Of a DNA stretch of 42,438 nucleotides, positions 8,289-15,532 are shown piece after piece (the stretch's first letter is position 1; each line of letters begins with the position of its first letter). Source of the stretch: Duncaniella sp. (lineage in GTDB: Bacteria; Bacteroidota; Bacteroidia; Bacteroidales; Muribaculaceae); the NCBI GenBank assembly GCA_029056055.1, contig JAIDCC010000039.1, forward strand, positions 1 to 42,438. The letters run 5' to 3'. The notes beneath the pieces are model-generated. The model saw nothing but the letters and a program-made list of their open reading frames with translations, did not search any database and was not told where the DNA came from. A program made the position numbers and the translations under genes.

Positions 8289-9230
8289 ATGGAAAAGGAT
8301 TCCAAAATCTACGTGGCAGGCCATCGCGGCATGGTGGGGTCGGCCATAGTGCGCGCCCTCCGCGCGCAGGGTTACGACAATATCATCACGCGCACCCATG
8401 CCGAACTCGACCTGACCGACCAGCGCGCCGTAGCGGAATTTTTCGCCGCCGAAAGGCCGGAATATGTGTTTTTGGCCGCTGCCAAGGTGGGCGGCATCGT
8501 GGCCAACTCGGAACACCTCGCCGACTTCATGTATGAAAACATGATGCTTGAGATGAACGTGATACACTCGGCGTGGCAGAACGGGTGCCGCAAGCTCGAA
8601 TTTCTCGGCTCGTCGTGCATTTATCCTCGCCTCGCGCCACAGCCGATGCCAGAGAGCTGCCTGCTGACCTCATCGCTCGAACCGACCAACGAGGCCTACG
8701 CCCTGGCCAAGATTTCGGGGCTGAAATACTGCGAATATCTCAACCGCCAGTATGGTACGGACTACATTTCGGTGATGCCCACCAACCTCTACGGCCCCAA
8801 CGACAACTATCATCCGCGCCACTCGCACGTGCTCCCCGCCCTCATCCGCCGCTTCCACGAAGCAAGGGAGCAGGGCCTCGACGAAGTGGTGTGCTGGGGC
8901 GACGGCTCACCGCTGCGCGAGTTTCTCTACGTCGACGACCTGGCCGACCTCTGCGTCTTCCTGATGAACAACTATTCGGGCGACGAGACGGTCAACGCCG
9001 GGACGGGCAAGGAAATCACCATCAAGGAGCTTGCCGAATTAGTGGCCCGTACCGTGGGCTACGAAGGTCGCATCGTGTGGGACACCACCAAACCGAACGG
9101 CACCCCGCGCAAGCTGCTCGACGTGTCGAAAGCCACCCGCCTCGGTTGGACGGCTAAAACCCCGCTCGCCGAAGGCATCCGCCTCTCCTACGAAGATTTC
9201 CTCCACAATCCTTTGAGAGCTGAGAGATAA
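8289..9230 (+). CDS. fcl: GDP-L-fucose synthase
   Basis: This epimerase-reductase converts GDP-4-keto-6-deoxy-D-mannose to GDP-L-fucose with NADPH, completing the pathway begun by gmd. The 313 residues match the family length. The SDR nucleotide motif GHRGMVGSA spans 11-19, GSSCIYP about 107-113 contains the catalytic Ser/Cys, and Tyr137-x3-Lys141 (YALAK) is the catalytic dyad. It starts three bases after the preceding stop codon and ends 15 bases before the next gene, so all are one transcription unit. Confidence 0.97.
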   Translation: MEKDSKIYVAGHRGMVGSAIVRALRAQGYDNIITRTHAELDLTDQRAVAEFFAAERPEYVFLAAAKVGGIVANSEHLADFMYENMMLEMNVIHSAWQNGCRKLEFLGSSCIYPRLAPQPMPESCLLTSSLEPTNEAYALAKISGLKYCEYLNRQYGTDYISVMPTNLYGPNDNYHPRHSHVLPALIRRFHEAREQGLDEVVCWGDGSPLREFLYVDDLADLCVFLMNNYSGDETVNAGTGKEITIKELAELVARTVGYEGRIVWDTTKPNGTPRKLLDVSKATRLGWTAKTPLAEGIRLSYEDFLHNPLRAER

Positions 9231-9245
9231 AGCAGAGAGATAAAT

Positions 9246-10466
9246 ATGCGTGTCCGACGCTGCATAATCGCGATGATAGCATTCTTCCTCGCCATTCTCA
9301 CTATGGAGGGGAAGAACGGTTATGTCGTCGTGGTTGATTCGGAGACCGGTTTCCCGTTGCCAAACGCATCCGTCTATGACCGCCACGGCAAACCGGTCGG
9401 CATGAGCGACCGCGCCGGACGGCTCGAGTCACTTCCTCAGAAATCGTTTCCCATAACCATTCGCTACCTCGGTTTTCAGGATATGAAACTTAAAACACTG
9501 GATGCCGATACCGTATTCATGCAGGAAGAGTCGGCCGTGCTGCCGGAGGTAGTGATAGAGTCGACGCGGCGCAAACTGCTGCATATCCTCGCCTACATCC
9601 GCGAGTATTCCACGCTGACCACCTATACGGATACGGTGTTTCTCTTTCGCGAGAAGATGGTAGACTATATGCTGCCGACCGATGATAAGGTGAAATTCAG
9701 AGGATGGTCGAATCCGAGAACGCTGACAGCCAAATCGTACGTCAGATTTACAGACGTCAACGGGCTCGACAGTGTGAGCGATGCCACATCGAATCATTTT
9801 TCATGGTCTGACTGGGTGGGACTACCTCCCGCCATGCCGCTGCCCGACAAACTCAACAATGCGGAAAACGGGCGCGAAACGATATTCGGACGCTACAGTC
9901 AGACTGAAACGTGGGAGAAGGCCGGAGACAAAGTGGCAGTCAAGGTAGATGTGCTTGCCGATGCAACGAGCCGGCGATGGGTGCCTCAGCTTGCGGGGTT
10001 TGCCCGGAATAAAGTCGATTTCGAAACACTGAAATTATCATGCTTCTATGAAGATGTGGTGTCGGACAAAATCACACCCGTCGATATCGAGAAAATCGCC
10101 TACCGTATCGAGTCGCAAGGCAGAGGACGAGACATGTTTCGATTTAACAAGAAAGACGAGCCATTCTTTGTCAGCACCGACGCGGAGGTCTACGTTATCG
10201 ACCACGAATACCTTACTGAGAAAATGGCCCGGAAATGGGAAGCCAAGAAAACCGAGGCTGATTTGACAGAAATACTTTTGCCGCCCACAGCGCCCGAATT
10301 GCCTTCTGACATTCAGTATTTGGTCAGTCGCGTTGAAGGCATCGACAAGTATGGCATCCGCCTCGGTATCAAGCCTGACCAAAAGCTGATACGGACCGTC
10401 AAAAACCCGAAGTATGGCCCCGTAGGACGAACTTTCCATTTCCTGAAGAAACGCCTCGGCATATAG
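9246..10466 (+). CDS. Exported protein with carboxypeptidase-regulatory-like N-terminal domain
   Basis: This is a 406-residue protein of unknown function. An N-terminal hydrophobic segment (about residues 5-20) looks like a signal peptide or anchor. Residues about 25-105 form a transthyretin-like carboxypeptidase-regulatory-like domain (DSETGFPLPNASV, then a GFQD strand and a typical AVLPEVVIE exit), which is common in surface proteins of Bacteroidota. The remaining about 300 residues show no motif I recognise. It begins 15 bases after fcl, so it may be co-transcribed with the fucose operon, but its base composition is less GC-rich and functional linkage is unproven. It is the last gene before the AT-rich island. 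Confidence 0.7.
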   Translation: MRVRRCIIAMIAFFLAILTMEGKNGYVVVVDSETGFPLPNASVYDRHGKPVGMSDRAGRLESLPQKSFPITIRYLGFQDMKLKTLDADTVFMQEESAVLPEVVIESTRRKLLHILAYIREYSTLTTYTDTVFLFREKMVDYMLPTDDKVKFRGWSNPRTLTAKSYVRFTDVNGLDSVSDATSNHFSWSDWVGLPPAMPLPDKLNNAENGRETIFGRYSQTETWEKAGDKVAVKVDVLADATSRRWVPQLAGFARNKVDFETLKLSCFYEDVVSDKITPVDIEKIAYRIESQGRGRDMFRFNKKDEPFFVSTDAEVYVIDHEYLTEKMARKWEAKKTEADLTEILLPPTAPELPSDIQYLVSRVEGIDKYGIRLGIKPDQKLIRTVKNPKYGPVGRTFHFLKKRLGI

Positions 10467-10535
10467 CCAACTCAAACGAAGGTCCCCGGAACTCGTGGAT
10501 AATCTGAGCCGGATTACTCCCGTCTCAATGACATG

Positions 10536-10558
10536 GATAGCCGAACACTTCGGCTATC
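10536..10558 (+). terminator. Hairpin downstream of the fucose operon
   Basis: A perfect 10-bp stem (GATAGCCGAA with TTCGGCTATC) closes a 3-base loop, 70 bases after the last gene of the operon. No T-tract follows, so the terminator role rests on position and stability. Confidence 0.5.
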
Positions 10559-10666
10559 GCCTGACATCCGAGACGCACGCCGAGCATGGGATGTGTCACG
10601 GCACAATGCCGTATCATCTCTGAAAAAATTAAGATGCATCAGCCGTGAAATTTTCTCTGCGTCTTC

Positions 10667-10697
10667 TTGGTGGAGTAGAGAAAATGCACTAACTTTG
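10667..10697 (+). promoter_or_regulatory. Promoter candidate for the island operon (TTGG-N19-TAACTTTG)
   Basis: A perfect -7 TAACTTTG (10690-10697) has a near-consensus -33 (TTGG, 10667-10670) 19 bases upstream. The nearest downstream gene on this strand starts at 11064, so the transcript would have a leader of about 360 bases. No other -7 match was seen closer to that gene. Confidence 0.55.
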
Positions 10698-11063
10698 CGG
10701 TCAAACAGAGGACTTTGAAAGTCGGGTATAAGTACAGGATACTGTATAGCCTGTGCAAACCCCTCAAAACGTTATAAAATAGCAGTGTAGCATCTGGAGA
10801 TTTTCTCCTCAAGATACCAACTAAAAAACTGATAATCAGTTGCATTGCATTTTTAAATCAATGCTGGTGGTACCACCTCCAATGGTCGCTAATAATCTAA
10901 TTCACAAATTGTTAGCAATTTCCACTAAACCCCAATTGGACGAGTTTCCTATAAAGTTACCTATAATACCACTCCCTAAACTCAACTGAACGGCACTCAA
11001 CCGACCTGAATGAATCAAAACTGAATTCTTTAACATTTAATAGCACCATATTATTTTAATTAT

Positions 11064-11591
11064 ATGATCGGTAATCATCCCTCGGGTAACGCCCCAATCA
11101 ACACTAACGTGAAATTCGTAATTGTTTACGAAAAATTCACAAAGCCTGCTGCTGTTTCCCTTTCAAACCAGCTTTCTAATAAGTTTGAATGTACCATCTG
11201 GGACAAAAGACATTATTTAGCTAATGAAGCTGGCCTAAACAACAAAAATAGGATAATTCTTCTCAACGAGGATTTGATTAACGAAAATCTTGCGAATCCA
11301 TCTTTACACTCTGATCAAATAGTTCCCGGCATGGATTATAAACGAGAAGGGAACATGATAGGCGTCGTATATAACGAAGTCAAATCCCCCAAAAAATTAT
11401 CCGATATTCTCAAAGAAAACTGGGGAAAATATGCTGCGGCTATAATTGGATCTTCAGTATTAGGCATTCCTGGAGCAGCAATTACTGCATGGCTCTTGAC
11501 AAGTCAAAAGAAAAAGATTAAATTTAAACTATATATGGACGCGGTTGATGTCCTTGCGAAATCAAAACTCCAAGATATTCTAAATGGATAA
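11064..11591 (+). CDS. Unknown protein: alpha/beta domain plus C-terminal membrane hairpin
   Basis: I do not recognise this 175-residue protein. Residues 15-104 read as alternating strands and helices (VKFVIVY, AAVSLSNQL, CTIWD, RIILLNED, MIGVVYN), suggesting a small Rossmann-like or TIR/flavodoxin-like fold. Residues about 122-146 are hydrophobic with a Gly-Pro turn (AAAIIGSS...GIPGAAITAWLL) and could form a membrane hairpin, followed by a basic stretch. The gene is AT-rich compared with the host flanks. Its last 8 bases (ATGGATAA) overlap the start of the next gene, so the two products are probably made together. A sensor or effector role is speculation. Confidence 0.6.
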   Translation: MIGNHPSGNAPINTNVKFVIVYEKFTKPAAVSLSNQLSNKFECTIWDKRHYLANEAGLNNKNRIILLNEDLINENLANPSLHSDQIVPGMDYKREGNMIGVVYNEVKSPKKLSDILKENWGKYAAAIIGSSVLGIPGAAITAWLLTSQKKKIKFKLYMDAVDVLAKSKLQDILNG

Positions 11592-13095
11592 TCCATTTTC
11601 CGAAGGTTTCAATTCGGCCACCCAGAATGTTGGGGGCTGTTTAGGGGATAATGCCGGGCATCAGTATGTCGGGCGAATTGATAATGCCATTCAGGAGCTT
11701 GCCGAGAGAATTAACTCATTTAATGGTTATAATACGCCGACCGACAGATTACAGGGAGATATAGCGGAAATGTGGCACGGTAGTACGTTTAATATTGATG
11801 CTGCTGTAAATGATTCCCAATATTCCGCTACAATTGATAGAAGTCACGGATTCGCTTCTCCTGATATTCGTGGAAACTGGGAAAATTCAGAATATGGGCT
11901 TAAATATTATAAGTTTGCGGATAAGTCGGTCAATGCCCAAGCACTTAGCTATTTCCAGAGATATAAGGAATATCAGGCATCTCATGATGGAATCTCTTTT
12001 GAACAATTTCTCCAAGATAGGAATCTTCCCGTTGACACTTCGCCTTTCGATGCAATCTATTCCGGCCAATTACGACTTATTCCTTCTGACCAAATGGAAG
12101 CCGCAATTGCTTATCTTGACATTAAAATAGCAAAAGAGCTGTTGACTCGTCCTGAACAAGCACAAAGATTTCAAGAAGTTCGCGATATGCTGACGTCTTG
12201 TATCAAGTCACCCGATGGCGCATCATCTTATGAATTAGATAGGAATTCATCGGAAAGAATGGCACGACTTGCAAAGGAAGGAAAATTCTCCCCTACTGAT
12301 GAGGGAATAACATTGGATAACCTTGTTCATTTAGAACACATTATTAAACAAGGAGTAAAAGCAGGTTTGTCAGCGGCTGTTATTACTTTGGTAATGAAAA
12401 CTGCTCCAAGTATATATAACTGTATCGAACAATTGATTAATCGAGGGTATATATCAAACGAGCAACTGGAAAAATTGGGAGCAGCGGCTTTTACCGGTAT
12501 TAGCGAAGGCTTTCTTCGCGGCTTTATAGCTGGAACTGTAACCGTTGCCTGCAAAACCGGCCAATTTGGAGCAGCATTACAATCAGTCTCTCCAGGTGTT
12601 ATTGGTGCTTTGACCGCTATAGTCTTTCAAACTTTTGGTGATTCAATTGCTTTAGCCAATGGAAGCATTAGTAATACTACATTTGTCAATAATCTTACTA
12701 AATCTGTAATTGTATCCGGAGTTGCTATAGGTATGGGATCCTTATTCCAAGCCATATTGCCGGTGCTTCCTTTTGCTTATTTATTAGGTAATTTTGTTGG
12801 ATCATTTGTCGGATCTTATATTTACATAGCCGCTGACAAGGCCATAATGTCTCTCGCAATAGATAAAGGTTGGACATTCTTTGGACTTGTAGATCAAGAC
12901 TATCAACTTCCAAAAGAAGTACTTAATGAATTAGGTATTGAAATATTTGAATATGAAGGATTTCTACCCAATGAATTTGAACATGAGCGTTTTGAGCCCG
13001 AATACTTCCAATGCGAATACATCCAACCTAAAATGATTAGACTATTAAGACGGGGGGTTATTGCGGTTCACCAGATTGGTTATATTTATGAATAG
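11584..13095 (+). CDS. Unknown 503-residue protein with hydrophobic glycine-rich C-terminal half
   Basis: No named family could be assigned. Residues 1-250 are soluble and polar, with a striking EMWHGSTFN (62-70) and the stretch HGFASPDI (88-95). Residues about 255-425 contain several hydrophobic, Gly/Ala-rich segments (about 258-275, 310-325, 335-352, 375-418), including a glycine-zipper-like GNFVGSFVG (402-410), so membrane insertion or a compact helical bundle is likely. Then comes FGLVDQDYQLP (433-443) and an acidic tail rich in Glu-Phe/Tyr (about 453-480). There is no signal peptide. It is translationally coupled to the preceding gene. From memory, proteins with a similar VDQDYxLP ending occur in other gut bacteria without known function; this needs a database search. 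Confidence 0.6.
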   Translation: MDNPFSEGFNSATQNVGGCLGDNAGHQYVGRIDNAIQELAERINSFNGYNTPTDRLQGDIAEMWHGSTFNIDAAVNDSQYSATIDRSHGFASPDIRGNWENSEYGLKYYKFADKSVNAQALSYFQRYKEYQASHDGISFEQFLQDRNLPVDTSPFDAIYSGQLRLIPSDQMEAAIAYLDIKIAKELLTRPEQAQRFQEVRDMLTSCIKSPDGASSYELDRNSSERMARLAKEGKFSPTDEGITLDNLVHLEHIIKQGVKAGLSAAVITLVMKTAPSIYNCIEQLINRGYISNEQLEKLGAAAFTGISEGFLRGFIAGTVTVACKTGQFGAALQSVSPGVIGALTAIVFQTFGDSIALANGSISNTTFVNNLTKSVIVSGVAIGMGSLFQAILPVLPFAYLLGNFVGSFVGSYIYIAADKAIMSLAIDKGWTFFGLVDQDYQLPKEVLNELGIEIFEYEGFLPNEFEHERFEPEYFQCEYIQPKMIRLLRRGVIAVHQIGYIYE

Positions 13096-13119
13096 CTCTG
13101 TGAACTAAGACGATTTACA

Positions 13120-13173
13120 TAGGGATATTCAGTTAATCGCTTGAAAAATCAAGCGATTAACTGAATATCCCTA
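13120..13173. repeat. Perfect 25-bp inverted repeat with AAAA loop
   Basis: Arms 13120-13144 and 13149-13173 are exact reverse complements, starting TAGGGATATTC on one side and ending GAATATCCCTA on the other, with a 4-base loop. It lies between the convergent island operon and the Abi-like gene, 25 bases from the first stop codon and 34 from the other. A bidirectional terminator is the simplest role, but a perfect AT-rich 25-bp stem is unusual for that, and no T-tract follows on either strand. Confidence 0.85.
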
Positions 13174-13206
13174 ACTTATGCGTTATCCCGAACTCGCGTT
13201 CATGGG

Positions 13207-13917
13207 TTAGTATTTTGAAATACACGGCTTCAGATTATTGATTTTTGAGCAAACCTGCTGCACATGGTCAAGACCATACAGAAGGGAATGGCTGTCAATC
13301 CCCATCCACAAAAATAGTTTGTGAAGTGTCTGATAGGCGTTCAGTATGTAGGTGGTAGCAATCTCAGGCTGGCGACGTGCAAAGCAGATAGGCTCGTGAT
13401 GCGCTATTCGGTTACGGAGAATGTTGATTCCGTCCAACTCATTGAAGATATAGGTGTTGTTATACTGAACTTCCGCCGATGAACGGGGCTTGTTTGGGAA
13501 AATCGCAAGTAATGTTCTTCCGACAGCCCTGTATTGTGGATTGGCGAACATATATTTCCAAACTCCGAACTCCATTTCTGCGAGCAACTTTGGGTGAGTA
13601 TATGAGTTGTCGCGCTGTAGTCTGTTATATGCCTTCCTGATTATCTTGGCACTGTCCCGACATCCCGGCACGTCAAATACTCCGCCGGGTAATATCGCAT
13701 CGCGTAGCCAGTCAGTCCCAAGGGATGCTATAAGAATACGATCAATGGCGTTCCTGACCGCAACCTCAAAGCAGCTCAGAAGGGTAAAGACTTCCTGTGA
13801 CAGATTCAGGTTCAACCTATATAGGGTCATTGTCTTGCGAGTGTCATGGTCACAAGCCAACAGGTAGCGTTGTAATCTTTCCTCCGATAGTATATGTTGA
13901 AATTCTGAGAATTGCAT
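13207..13917 (-). CDS. Abi-like (Abi_2 family) HEPN protein
   Basis: This 236-residue protein resembles the Abi_2/AbiD-AbiF family, linked to abortive phage infection. The N-terminal half has helices with the family-like CFEVAVRNAIDR (about 69-80). The C-terminal half carries LRNRIAHHEPI, an RNxxxH motif (RX4H) that is the presumed RNase site of HEPN domains. It converges on the two-gene operon across a perfect hairpin and shares its AT-rich setting. No consensus -7 box is evident upstream on this strand. Anti-phage activity is inferred from the family; many members remain untested. The start at 13917 (MQFSEFQHILS) gives a full-length family N-terminus. Confidence 0.8.
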   Translation of the reverse strand: MQFSEFQHILSEERLQRYLLACDHDTRKTMTLYRLNLNLSQEVFTLLSCFEVAVRNAIDRILIASLGTDWLRDAILPGGVFDVPGCRDSAKIIRKAYNRLQRDNSYTHPKLLAEMEFGVWKYMFANPQYRAVGRTLLAIFPNKPRSSAEVQYNNTYIFNELDGINILRNRIAHHEPICFARRQPEIATTYILNAYQTLHKLFLWMGIDSHSLLYGLDHVQQVCSKINNLKPCISKY

Positions 13918-13946
13918 CTTGTTTCACAATTTTTATAGCCAAATAT

Positions 13947-13977
13947 TTTGCTGTCTAAAAAAATTTTACTACCTTTG
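13947..13977 (+). promoter_or_regulatory. Orphan promoter (TTTG-N19-TACCTTTG)
   Basis: A consensus -33 TTTG (13947-13950) and -7 TACCTTTG (13970-13977) with ideal 19-base spacing point rightward, away from the Abi-like gene. No annotated gene lies downstream before the convergent lpxB. A terminator-like hairpin begins about 6 bases after the predicted start site. Confidence 0.7.
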
Positions 13978-13982
13978 TAGCG

Positions 13983-14030
13983 TTGATTCCCGGTAGCCCC
14001 TGACTTGTCAAGCTGCCGGGTTTAGTTTTT
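13983..14030 (+). ncRNA. Predicted short transcript of about 48 bases
   Basis: The candidate RNA runs from the predicted start of the orphan promoter to the end of the T-rich tract of the adjacent hairpin. It is nearly all hairpin. It could be a small RNA, an attenuated leader, or the remnant of a displaced gene's 5' region. The bounds are estimates from promoter and terminator positions only. Confidence 0.35.
13989..14030 (+). terminator. Intrinsic terminator after the orphan promoter
   Basis: CCCGGTAGC (13989-13997) pairs with GCTGCCGGG (14012-14020), nine pairs with one G-U, followed by TTTAGTTTTT (14021-14030). Confidence 0.65.
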
Positions 14031-14084
14031 ATGTGGCAATCGTTCGCATTTCACGATACTTTTTACCGCCGGGTATGTTTGTAA
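14031..14084 (+). other. 17-codon open frame downstream of the orphan promoter
   Basis: An ATG directly after the T-tract opens a 17-residue frame (MWQSFAFHDTFYRRVCL). No ribosome binding site is evident. It could be a tiny leader peptide if transcripts read through the hairpin, but chance is equally likely. Confidence 0.15.
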
Positions 14085-14101
14085 ACCCTTCTCATGGAAG
14101 C

Positions 14102-14139
14102 TAAGTAAATGAAAAAATGAGATTTTGCTCACTTACTTA
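14102..14139. terminator. AT-rich imperfect hairpin downstream of lpxB
   Basis: TAAGTAAATGA (14102-14112) and TCACTTACTTA (14129-14139) pair with one mismatch, with AAAAT/ATTTT pairing inside. It lies 18 bases past the lpxB stop codon and faces the orphan transcript from the other side, so it may act in both directions. Confidence 0.45.
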
Positions 14140-14157
14140 ATGAATTAATTCTCCGGG

Positions 14158-15348
14158 CTATTTCCGGGATTTGGCGAGGTCGTAGATGGCTTGAGCGGCG
14201 CGGCGGGCGGCAGGGTCAGCGGTGGCAAGGCGCGAGCGGAGCAGGGCGTAGCCTGTGAGTTGAGCTTCGCGGGCGGGGCCGGGATGAAGGAGAGGCACGA
14301 GCTGATTGTCAACCTCGTCGGGGTTGCAATGGTGCATGAGCATTTCGGGCACGATGCCCATTCTGACCCCTGAGCGGGCCGACTCTTCGTTGACGCGATG
14401 GCGTGTGAGTTCGTCGGTAGGATTTGTGATGAGATTGGGCAGCGAGACGAAGGGGATTTTGAGAATGCGTTCGAACACGGCATGAGCCGCCGACCAACCC
14501 ACGGATTTGTAGCAGACCACCTGCGGCGTACCGGCCAGGGCACATTCGAGCGAAGCTGTGCCCGACGTGACGAGAGCAGCTTCGGCCATGGCCATGAGAG
14601 TGAGCGTGTCGCCCGAAATCAGTTTGAAAGGTGTGAGGTCGCGGTAGAAATCTTTGTCAAGCCCGGGCGCACCGCCCACGACAATCTGCATCTCGGGATG
14701 GCGCCGCGCCACTTCGGTCATCACCGGGAGATTGTCTTTGATTTCGCCCCGGCGGCTGCCCGGAATGAGAGCCAGAATGGGGCGTGAGTCGAGACCGTAG
14801 CGGGCGAGCCACTTCTTGCGGTCGGGGAGCGCCGCGAGGGCAGCCTCGACCTCCTCGACAGAAGGATTGCCGACGTAATCGACCTTCAGGCCGCGCTCGC
14901 CAAACCACTGCTCTTCGAAAGGCAGAATCGAGAGCGTGCGGTCGACCACCTTACGCATCGAGCGCAGGCGGTATTCCTTCCAGGCCCAGAGCTTCGGGGC
15001 GATATACCAGGCTGTCTTCACCCCGAGCGACGCCGCATAGGAGAGCATCTTGAGGTTGAAGCCGGGATAGTCGACGGCCACGAAGACATCGGGCTTGAAC
15101 ACCCGGAGCGCCGAGCGGGTAATGCGGATGTTGCCGACGACGTCGGGCATATGGCGCGCCACGTCGACAAACCCCATGAAAGCCATGCGGTCGAGCGAGA
15201 TGAGCGGACGAGTCCCGGCAGCCTTCTGCATGGCCTCGCCACCGAGGAAAAGAATCTTCGCCTCAGGGTCGAGTTCACGCAGACATTTTATGACTCCGGC
15301 GGCATGGATGTCGCCGGAAGCTTCTCCGGCCGAAAAGAAATATTTCAT
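14158..15348 (-). CDS. lpxB: Lipid-A-disaccharide synthase
   Basis: This peripheral inner-membrane GT19 glycosyltransferase joins UDP-diacylglucosamine and lipid X to form the lipid A disaccharide. The start is placed at the ATG 15346-15348 because MKYFFSAGEASGDIHA is the conserved LpxB N-terminus. The open frame extends 60 codons further upstream across the divergent promoters, which would be artefactual. The resulting 396 residues fit the family. Other signatures are VAVDYPGFN, IAPKLWAWKEYR, LIPGSRRGEI and TSGTASLECALAGTPQVV. It complements lptB elsewhere in the window as part of LPS biogenesis. It has its own promoter, interleaved with that of the divergent glucosaminidase. Confidence 0.95.
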   Translation of the reverse strand: MKYFFSAGEASGDIHAAGVIKCLRELDPEAKILFLGGEAMQKAAGTRPLISLDRMAFMGFVDVARHMPDVVGNIRITRSALRVFKPDVFVAVDYPGFNLKMLSYAASLGVKTAWYIAPKLWAWKEYRLRSMRKVVDRTLSILPFEEQWFGERGLKVDYVGNPSVEEVEAALAALPDRKKWLARYGLDSRPILALIPGSRRGEIKDNLPVMTEVARRHPEMQIVVGGAPGLDKDFYRDLTPFKLISGDTLTLMAMAEAALVTSGTASLECALAGTPQVVCYKSVGWSAAHAVFERILKIPFVSLPNLITNPTDELTRHRVNEESARSGVRMGIVPEMLMHHCNPDEVDNQLVPLLHPGPAREAQLTGYALLRSRLATADPAARRAAQAIYDLAKSRK

Positions 15349-15452
15349 AAAGCACAGTGGTTTAGCTGATTGAGAAGAGAAACGAGGGATTATCCGGCCT
15401 GAAAGCGAAGGGAGCGAGAACGCTTCGCATAGGCCGAAACCTCTACTTTCTA

Positions 15453-15484
15453 CAAAATTAACACTTTTTTTCTTTGCCGACAAA
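15453..15484 (-). promoter_or_regulatory. Promoter for lpxB (TTTG-N20-TAATTTTG)
   Basis: On the minus strand a -33 TTTG (plus 15481-15484) and -7 TAATTTTG (plus 15453-15460) are spaced by 20 bases. The predicted start is near 15447, about 100 bases before the lpxB start codon, which supports the downstream lpxB start over the longer open frame. Confidence 0.75.
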
Positions 15485-15503
15485 GATTTTTGGTGCATAT
15501 TTG
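15473..15503 (+). promoter_or_regulatory. Promoter for the glucosaminidase-helicase pair (TTTG-N19-CATATTTG)
   Basis: A -33 TTTG (15473-15476) and a -7 CATATTTG (15496-15503, one mismatch from TAnnTTTG) are spaced by 19 bases. The predicted start is near 15509, about 24 bases before the start codon. It overlaps the divergent lpxB promoter. Confidence 0.65.
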
Positions 15504-15532
15504 CGTTGTAAATACGACTACCCTCCATTCAC

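Larger units (their letters stand above)
10467..11063. other. 597-base intergenic region at the left edge of the AT-rich island
   Basis: No convincing gene is seen. The left 150 bases still resemble the host in composition and carry two hairpins: 10536-10558 (GATAGCCGAA/TTCGGCTATC, 3-base loop) and 10598-10612 (ACGGCA/TGCCGT). The composition then turns AT-rich. A promoter lies at 10667-10697. Downstream of it, 10734-10754 has nested inverted repeats (ACAGG...CCTGT around ATAC-T-GTAT), and about 310 bases of leader without any ORF reach the first island gene. A 68-codon minus-strand frame here is not supported by any recognisable feature. Confidence 0.6.

Noticed and set aside
10639-10845. 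A 68-codon minus-strand frame in the island leader
   Set aside because: It has no ribosome binding site or recognisable domain, and it overlaps the best promoter candidate on the other strand.
13120-13173. The perfect inverted repeat as a CRISPR repeat or transposon end pair
   Set aside because: There is a single hairpin, with no repeat-spacer periodicity, no cas genes and no transposase; a 4-base loop leaves no cargo.
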